From: an uncultured Alphaproteobacteria bacterium
GTDB lineage: Bacteria; Pseudomonadota; Alphaproteobacteria; RF32; CAG-239
DNA length: 64,000 bases
NCBI GenBank assembly: GCA_934254925.1
Contig: CAKQMD010000001.1
Location: 62,001-126,000, forward strand
Direction: 5' to 3'
The notes under the pieces are model-generated. The model was given only the letters and a program-made list of their open reading frames with translations, was not told the origin of the DNA and made no database searches. The number at the start of each line of letters is the position of its first letter. The first letter of the stretch is position 1. A program made the position numbers and the translations under genes. Shown piece after piece: positions 58,933-64,000 of this stretch.

Positions 58933-59217
58933 ATGCCTTCATATTCCGACAGATTAAAATCCACGGCCAAAACTGCAGGCAAAATTGCACTGACGGCAAC
59001 AATCGCCGCCTCTTACGGGGCAAAATACGGTCTGAATTTCGGCATGGGGTTAACCAAAGTCATGTTTGGCGGTGCCCAAAATCTGGCCAATCAATTTGCT
59101 CCCGGCATGAATTTGGGACTCGGCGACTACCTGTTGTCGACAAGCGAAAAAGTTGCCGATTACAGCATTGACAAAACCATCGCCCTGCAAAAATACCTTA
59201 AAGGGCAAATCCGCTGA
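58933..59217 (+). CDS. Small hypothetical protein
   Basis: A 94-aa protein with Ala/Gly/Leu-rich amphipathic helices (KIALTATIAASYGAKYGLNFGMGLTK) and no typical signal peptide; the Gly-rich helix could insert in or lie along a membrane. AAAAAGGAGAAGACA gives a strong ribosome site. The next gene starts two bases after its stop. I do not recognise a family. The 166 bases upstream are AT-rich and contain no gene. Confidence 0.6.
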   Translation: MPSYSDRLKSTAKTAGKIALTATIAASYGAKYGLNFGMGLTKVMFGGAQNLANQFAPGMNLGLGDYLLSTSEKVADYSIDKTIALQKYLKGQIR

Positions 59218-59218
59218 C

Positions 59219-59527
59219 ATGAGGCACTGCGAAGACTATCAAGTCCTCATCAGCGAAGAGGGCATTCCCGTTTTTTTGCTGCCCTACTCTTCTCAAGAAC
59301 CGGAAAAAGCAATTTTGCTCTATGATGGCGGCAAACATGCCACGTTGTTTCGCAATGACCAGGACGTTATTCTGGTCGATTTTATCCCGCAAGAAACGGC
59401 GACGGCGTTGATGACATGCGGTTTTTGCGTTATTCTGGAAGAAACGCCGGACAGGAGTGCCGTCTTTCGCGATTATAAAGCGACGGTCAAAATAGTGAAA
59501 GACAACGCGCTTACCGACAATCTCTGA
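59219..59527 (+). CDS. Small hypothetical protein
   Basis: A 102-aa protein, beta-rich by hydrophobic alternation (YQVLIS.EGIPVFLLPY, KAILLYDGG, VILVDFIP), with three Cys. It begins one base after the stop of the preceding small gene with only a weak upstream AAGGG, so translation is probably coupled. No family recognised. It ends at the terminator 59541-59575. Confidence 0.6.
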   Translation: MRHCEDYQVLISEEGIPVFLLPYSSQEPEKAILLYDGGKHATLFRNDQDVILVDFIPQETATALMTCGFCVILEETPDRSAVFRDYKATVKIVKDNALTDNL

Positions 59528-59540
59528 TCCTTGTCAATAA

Positions 59541-59575
59541 AAAAACGCCGCTGCAGAAATGACAACGGCGTTTTT
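59541..59575. terminator. Bidirectional intrinsic terminator
   Basis: AAAAACGCCG and CGGCGTTTTT form a ten-base-pair stem around a 15-base loop, with A- and T-runs built into the stem. It ends the 58933-59527 pair on the plus strand and thrS on the minus strand. Confidence 0.88.
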
Positions 59576-59586
59576 CTCATCAAGTC

Positions 59587-61518
59587 TTATTTATCCTGGC
59601 TCGGCATGGTCGCCTCTTGAACCAAGGCGGCAGCGAAATCATCCAACTTCATGACTTCCTGCTTGTCAGACCCGATACGGCGGACGGTCACCGTACCGTT
59701 TTCCTTCTCCTTGGCACCGACGACCGCAATCACCGGAATCTTGGCCAGGGAATGCTCGCGGATCTTGTAGTTGATTTTTTCATTTCTCAGATCAGCTTTG
59801 GCATATAAGCCGGCTTTCTTTAATTTCCGCACGGCTTCTTCGGCATAATCATTGGCTTCGCTGGTGATCGGGGCGACAACCACCTGCTCGGGAGACAGCC
59901 ACAAGGGCAGTTTTCCGGCATGGTTTTCAATCAAAATTCCCAAAAAGCGCTCAATCGACCCAAATAAGGCGCGATGCAGCATCACCGGCTGATGTTTTTC
60001 TCCGTCTTCGCCAATATAGGAAATATCAAAGCGCTGCGGCAGATTCATATCCATCTGGACCGTTCCGCATTGCCATTCGCGACCGATGGCGTCTTTTAAG
60101 ATAAACTCCAGTTTCGGACCGTAGAAAGCGCCTTCGCCTTCATTGATCTCATATTTATAGCCATTGTGTTCCAAGGCGTTGGCCAGGGCTTTTTCGGAGA
60201 TGTCCCAAATTTCGTCAGAGCCGATGCGGTAAATGCTGTCCGGACGGGTCGAAAGGTAAATTTTGACGTCTTCAAACCCGAAGTCTTTATAAATGTCCAA
60301 AATCAGCTTAATGGTTTTGACACATTCTTCTTCCATTTGTTCCGGCGTGCAGAAAATATGGGCATCGTCCTGGGTGAATTCGCGCACGCGCATCAACCCC
60401 ATCAGGGAGCCGGAGGCTTCATAACGGTTGACCATGCCGAACTCGGCCACTCGCAGCGGCAAATCGCGATAGGACTTGATGCCCTGCTTATAGACCAGCA
60501 GGCCGCCCGGGCAATTCATCGGCTTGACGCAGAATTGTTTGTTGTCTTCGGTTTTTCCGGAATAGTTGTGAGCGCCGTATTTGTCCCAGTGTCCGGAAGT
60601 CTCCCACAGGCAACGATCCATGATCCGCGGCGTGGCGATTTCGATATAACCGTTGTTTTCCTGCCGTTTGCGCATATACTCAATGAGCTTGCGATAGATT
60701 TTATAGCCTTTGTCATGCCAAAAGACGGCGCCCGGCGCATATTCCGGCTCAAAATGGAACAAATCCATCTCACGTCCGAGTTTGCGGTGATCGCGCTTTT
60801 CGGCTTCCTCCAACATTTCAAGATAAGCTTTCAAATCCTTTTTGTCCGCCCAAGCCGTGGCATAAATACGCTGCAGCATTTCCTTGGTAGAATCGCCGCG
60901 CCAATAGGCTCCGGCAACTTTCATCAGTTTGAAAGCGTCGCCGATTTTACCGGTCGAAGGCACGTGCGGGCCGCGGCAAAGATCGGTAAAATTCCCCTGA
61001 CGATAAAGGGAGATCGTTTCCGTCTCCGGCAGGTCCTCGATGATTTCGGCTTTATAATGCTCGCCGAGGTCCCGGAAGAGCTTAATGGCTTCATCCCGGG
61101 GCATCACAATTCTTTCCACCTTTTCATCACGTTTGACAATCTCGTGCATTTTGGCTTCGATTTTGGAGAAATCATCCGTCGTAAAGGGTTCCTTGCGGGC
61201 AAAGTCATAATAAAAACCGTTTTCAATCGCCGGTCCGATCGTGACCTGAACATCAGGCCAAAGTTCCTTCACCGCTTCGGCCATGACATGCGAACAAGAG
61301 TGACGGAGAATCTCCAAGCCGGCCTTGTCCTTCCCGGTGACGATCGTCACGGTTGCGTCGGTAGTGACAGGCGTGCTCAAATCCTGGAGTTTTCCGTTAA
61401 CATTCACGGCCAAAGCGGCTTTGGCCAAGCCAGAACTGATCTTTGCGGCAATGTCAAACCCGTTGACCCCGCTTTCCATATTCATCACACTGCCATCCGG
61501 CAATTTAATCGCAACCAT
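59587..61518 (-). CDS. thrS: Threonyl-tRNA synthetase
   Basis: A 643-aa class II synthetase with an N-terminal TGS domain (IKLPDGSV), the editing domain with HSCSH, the catalytic core with KPMNCPGG (zinc-binding Cys), motif 2 EFGMVNRYEASG and motif 3 HRALFGSIERFLG, and a C-terminal anticodon-binding domain. Length is standard. No T-box or threonine leader is visible in the short gap upstream. Confidence 0.97.
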   Translation of the reverse strand: MVAIKLPDGSVMNMESGVNGFDIAAKISSGLAKAALAVNVNGKLQDLSTPVTTDATVTIVTGKDKAGLEILRHSCSHVMAEAVKELWPDVQVTIGPAIENGFYYDFARKEPFTTDDFSKIEAKMHEIVKRDEKVERIVMPRDEAIKLFRDLGEHYKAEIIEDLPETETISLYRQGNFTDLCRGPHVPSTGKIGDAFKLMKVAGAYWRGDSTKEMLQRIYATAWADKKDLKAYLEMLEEAEKRDHRKLGREMDLFHFEPEYAPGAVFWHDKGYKIYRKLIEYMRKRQENNGYIEIATPRIMDRCLWETSGHWDKYGAHNYSGKTEDNKQFCVKPMNCPGGLLVYKQGIKSYRDLPLRVAEFGMVNRYEASGSLMGLMRVREFTQDDAHIFCTPEQMEEECVKTIKLILDIYKDFGFEDVKIYLSTRPDSIYRIGSDEIWDISEKALANALEHNGYKYEINEGEGAFYGPKLEFILKDAIGREWQCGTVQMDMNLPQRFDISYIGEDGEKHQPVMLHRALFGSIERFLGILIENHAGKLPLWLSPEQVVVAPITSEANDYAEEAVRKLKKAGLYAKADLRNEKINYKIREHSLAKIPVIAVVGAKEKENGTVTVRRIGSDKQEVMKLDDFAAALVQEATMPSQDK

Positions 61519-61545
61519 GTTAAAATTTTCCTTTTTATTCTTGTT

Positions 61546-62724
61546 TTATTGATCCATGTTCATCAATTCCTGATAAACAGCTATTGTTTTATCACACATT
61601 ATTTGTTTTGTAAAATGTTCTCTGACATTTTTTATGCCGGCTTTGCCGATTTTGCTCTTTTCGGCTTCGGAAAGCCCCAAGGCCCAATCCAGAGCATCCG
61701 CCAGCGATTGAGCGTCGTTGCTCTTGAAGAGTTTTCCGGTGACGCCGTCAATTATCGTATCCAGCGACCCGCCGATGTCCGAGGCGACGACGATTTTGCC
61801 CATTGCCTGTCCCTCGACGGAGATGCGGCCAAAGGCTTCCGGTTCAATCGCGGTTGAAAGAATCACATTAGAGACCATCATCAAAGCCGGGACGTCGCCA
61901 TAGCGTCCGAAAAAGCCGATCCTGTCTTCCAATTTGTAATGCCGGGTTAGCTCTTGGAGACGGTTAAAGTACTTTTGCCTTCCCTGGCTGTCTCCGGCAA
62001 TGATGCAATAGTAATTTCGGTTTTTCATTTTGGACAGCGCCTCAATCAGCAGATGTTGCCCCTTCCAACGGGTGATACGTCCCGGCAGCAGCAATACCGG
62101 CTTGTCTTCGGCGATATTATATTCCTTGATTTTTATAATCATGCGTTCCGGCGTCACGGCTTCGGGAGAAAAACGCTCAATATCGGCACAACGATGAATC
62201 AGTCGGATTTTTTCCGGATCAATCTTATAATTTTCCAACATATGATTTTTAATATGGCTGGAAATGGCAATGACCCGGTCTCCGTAAGTCATAATCTTGT
62301 TGTAAATCTTTTTCAATCCCCAAGGGCCCAAGCCGTAGGTACCGTGAAAAGTCGTCACAAAACGGACACCGGCGCGCTTGGCCGCCAGATAAGCGCTCCA
62401 AGCGGGCGCCCGCGACCGGGCGTGGACAATGTTGATGCCGTTTTTTTTGATGATCTTTTCCAAACGGCGGGCGTTTTCCAAAATCGTGAAGGGATTTTTG
62501 CTTTTTAAGGGTAAGGTAAAATGTTTGACGCCGATCCTTTTTAAATCATAAAGCATGCGTCCGCCTTGAGAAGCGACAAAGTTTTTGATGCTGTGTTCCT
62601 GCAAAGCACCGGCGATTTCAACGGTTCCGACCTCAAGCCCGCCGGTTTCAAGCTCCGGCAAAACTTGCAGGACGACGGGGTTTTTCTCTTTACTCTTGTT
62701 CATTTTTCGCTTACTATCCTTCAT
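61546..62724 (-). CDS. Glycosyltransferase family 4
   Basis: A 392-aa GT-B enzyme. The N-terminal half has LPELETGGLEVGTVEIAGAL and ARSRAPAWSAYLAAK, and the C-terminal half LLPGRITRWKGQHLLIEAL, the acceptor EPEAFGRISVEGQAMGK (E-x7-E motif) and DIGGSLDTI. It transfers a sugar from a nucleotide donor, probably to a lipopolysaccharide or capsule precursor; the substrate is not shown. Two starts are possible (62724 and 62703). No other glycan genes flank it, so it is isolated from a cluster within this window. Confidence 0.9.
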   Translation of the reverse strand: MKDSKRKMNKSKEKNPVVLQVLPELETGGLEVGTVEIAGALQEHSIKNFVASQGGRMLYDLKRIGVKHFTLPLKSKNPFTILENARRLEKIIKKNGINIVHARSRAPAWSAYLAAKRAGVRFVTTFHGTYGLGPWGLKKIYNKIMTYGDRVIAISSHIKNHMLENYKIDPEKIRLIHRCADIERFSPEAVTPERMIIKIKEYNIAEDKPVLLLPGRITRWKGQHLLIEALSKMKNRNYYCIIAGDSQGRQKYFNRLQELTRHYKLEDRIGFFGRYGDVPALMMVSNVILSTAIEPEAFGRISVEGQAMGKIVVASDIGGSLDTIIDGVTGKLFKSNDAQSLADALDWALGLSEAEKSKIGKAGIKNVREHFTKQIMCDKTIAVYQELMNMDQ

Positions 62725-62749
62725 AAATTTTCATCAGGGGACATTTGAC

Positions 62750-63499
62750 ATGCCACAATACACTTTTGCATCTCAATTTACAACTACTTTTGAATACAGC
62801 CAAGCAAAATTAGCGAATGGTCACAAGTTATGTATTCTGTTTCTGCACGGCTTATGTTCTGATCCCTGGGGAAGAAAGGGCGACAGTCTGAAAGCCTATG
62901 CCCAAGAAAAAGGTTTTGGCTTCTGCCGTTTTGAAATGGCCGGTCACGGGTCTGACGCCAAACATTACGAACAGGCAACCTTAGACATTTGGAAAGAACA
63001 AACGCTGGAAGTCATGCAAAACATCATTAAAGAAGAGAAAATTGTTTTGGTCGGTTCTTCCATCGGCGGTTGGCTGGCGTTGTCGGCAGCTTGCGTCCAT
63101 CCCGAACGCGTCCGGGGAATCATCGGCCTGGCAGCAGCGCCGGACTTCTCGCAAGACTTATATGACGGTTATTTGAGCGAAGCGCAAAAACAAGAACTCC
63201 GGAAAAAAGGAAAAATTCATCTCGGAACAGTCGACTTTACTTATACATTTACCCGCGACTTTTTTGAAACGGCGCAAAAACACCTGCTGTTGCATAAGGA
63301 AATTCCATTGGAATGTCCCGTTCACCTTCTGCAAGGAACTGCCGACGCCTGTCTGCTCCCGGACAAAGCTCTGAAAATCGCCCAAGCCCTTAAAAGCAAC
63401 CGGGTTGTGGTAAAAATGATCAAAAACAGCAACCACCGCCTACAAGCCCCCGAAGACATCCGAGAACTGTTTCATTCCCTTGACGATCTGTGCCTTTAG
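62750..63499 (+). CDS. Alpha/beta hydrolase (serine hydrolase)
   Basis: A 249-aa cytoplasmic hydrolase with the oxyanion region LHGLCSDPWG, nucleophile elbow GSSIGG, acid in GTADACLLP and base in NSNHRLQ. It resembles small esterase/thioesterase or palmitoyl-thioesterase-like hydrolases. ATG 62750 follows CAGGGGACATTTGAC; the longer open frame runs through the divergent glycosyltransferase gene and is rejected. Substrate unknown. Confidence 0.85.
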   Translation: MPQYTFASQFTTTFEYSQAKLANGHKLCILFLHGLCSDPWGRKGDSLKAYAQEKGFGFCRFEMAGHGSDAKHYEQATLDIWKEQTLEVMQNIIKEEKIVLVGSSIGGWLALSAACVHPERVRGIIGLAAAPDFSQDLYDGYLSEAQKQELRKKGKIHLGTVDFTYTFTRDFFETAQKHLLLHKEIPLECPVHLLQGTADACLLPDKALKIAQALKSNRVVVKMIKNSNHRLQAPEDIRELFHSLDDLCL

Positions 63500-63525
63500 C
63501 GTTAAAAAAAGATGCGTCCGGGCAA

Positions 63526-63540
63526 TTAACACAAATTTAA
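63526..63540. promoter_or_regulatory. CtrA-like box upstream of the L,D-transpeptidase gene
   Basis: TTAACACAAATTTAA is an exact TTAA-N7-TTAA match, 46 bases before the start codon of the L,D-transpeptidase. CtrA controls envelope genes in alphaproteobacteria, but the AT-rich gap makes a chance match possible. Confidence 0.35.
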
Positions 63541-63586
63541 TCTGTCTTCCGCTATGTTAAATTATGGAAAATTAAGGTCGCCCCTC

Positions 63587-64000
63587 ATGAAAACGACGAT
63601 TTTGTACATTTTTGCATTGTTAATATTGGTTTTGTTCGGCGCGTTTATCTATCGCTGGCAAAATTACAATGACAATCGCCAAAACCACAAACCGCAGCTT
63701 TGGGCAAAACATGTTGATAAAATATTGGTTTTAAAATCTCAGCGAAAAATGTTTTTATTGAACAATGATCACGTCATTAAAGAATATGACATAGATTTAG
63801 GAGGAAATCCGTTCGGACACAAACGCCAAAGCGGCGACAACAAAACGCCGGAAGGTTTATACGAAATATCGGGACGTAACCCCAAAAGCAAATTTTTTCT
63901 TTCTTTGAGAATATCTTATCCCAATGCCGAAGACATCAAAAAAAGCCGCGAACTGGGCGTTTCTCCCGGCGGAGACATTATGATTCACGGGTTGCCAAAC
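63587..64000 (+). CDS. L,D-transpeptidase (YkuD) family protein, partial
   Basis: The first 138 residues are visible; the C-terminus is outside the window. An N-terminal membrane helix (about 5-22) is followed by KILVLKSQRKMFLLNNDHVIKEYDI, a GGNPFGHKRQSGDNKTPEG segment and SPGGDIMIHG, all typical of the YkuD domain. The catalytic His is in IHG; the Cys motif (S-x-GC) would lie beyond the edge. These enzymes form 3-3 peptidoglycan cross-links or anchor lipoproteins; related proteins without the Cys are not enzymes. ATG 63587 follows AAGGTCGC. Confidence 0.85.
   Translation, partial: MKTTILYIFALLILVLFGAFIYRWQNYNDNRQNHKPQLWAKHVDKILVLKSQRKMFLLNNDHVIKEYDIDLGGNPFGHKRQSGDNKTPEGLYEISGRNPKSKFFLSLRISYPNAEDIKKSRELGVSPGGDIMIHGLPN

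Noticed and set aside
60166..61857. 563-codon open frame antisense to thrS and the glycosyltransferase gene
   Set aside because: It runs through two unrelated confident genes on the other strand and shows no family motif; a shadow frame.
1..64000. tRNA, rRNA, tmRNA genes, CRISPR arrays and insertion sequences
   Set aside because: I saw no cloverleaf-like sequence with a typical T-loop, no regularly spaced repeats and no transposase in either strand. A covariance search (tRNAscan, Infernal) would be needed to exclude small RNAs.

Overview
The window reads as the chromosome of an alphaproteobacterium of moderate GC content. The evidence is an RNase E with a long acidic insertion in its S1 domain, an amidase/PBP1A/prfB operon divergent from rne, a FlbD-type sigma-54 flagellar regulator, a bactofilin next to an M23 peptidase, and a LexA gene preceded by the alphaproteobacterial SOS motif GTTC-N7-GTTC. 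The overall look (compact operons, Cys-rich exported proteins) suggests an uncultured host-associated, gut-type Rhodospirillales-like lineage. That last placement is inference, because there is no rRNA in the window.

Layout. (1) 1-10.66 kb: the leftward structural operon of a short-tailed (podovirus-like) prophage, running from terminase through lysis, portal, scaffold, capsid and tail genes and cut by the left edge. A divergent S24/CI-like regulator (10701-11321) faces it across a shared promoter/operator region. (2) 11.3-21.0 kb, mostly minus strand: small hypothetical, HAD-like protein, AsmA-like protein, alpha/beta hydrolase, prfB with a programmed +1 frameshift, mrcA (PBP1A), and a periplasmic amidase. 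(3) 21.0-27.2 kb, plus strand: a 0.5-kb leader region with a possible 56-aa ORF, rne, a BepA-like M48/TPR protease, and a large orphan protein. (4) 27.3-45.1 kb, minus strand: a flagellar locus in transcription order fliK-flgD-flgE, terminator, fliF-fliG-fliH-fliN-flbD-flhA-flhF-flhG, then a second FliK-like protein and a membrane J-domain protein. A near-perfect sigma-54 promoter lies upstream of fliK, which fits the sigma-54 activator FlbD encoded in the same cluster. (5) 45.2-48.9 kb: smpB, bactofilin, M23 peptidase, pgpA, ftsB-like and lipoprotein genes. (6) 49.1-50.5 kb: the standout gene, described below. (7) 50.5-64 kb: lexA, a lysozyme-like protein, lysS, a divergent polysaccharide deacetylase, a CatB-like acyltransferase, a tandem-ArsR regulator divergent from a three-gene CxxC redox cassette, a MmcQ/YjbR protein, small hypotheticals, thrS, a GT4 glycosyltransferase, an alpha/beta hydrolase and the start of an L,D-transpeptidase.

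The most unusual object is 49096-50517. It encodes an exported protein with a Sec-type signal peptide and about eight tandem six-cysteine modules, followed at the extreme C-terminus by a 72-residue domain that is unmistakably ubiquitin. A hand alignment to eukaryotic ubiquitin recalled from memory gives about 46 of 72 identities. It keeps Lys6, 11, 27 and 48 and the Leu8/Ile44/His68 patch but stops at Arg72, so it lacks the diglycine needed for conjugation. A near-intact ubiquitin fold displayed on a secreted Cys-rich bacterial scaffold suggests acquisition from a eukaryote and an outward-facing, possibly host- or protist-directed role. Both neighbours are ordinary bacterial genes, and codon use looks like the rest of the window.
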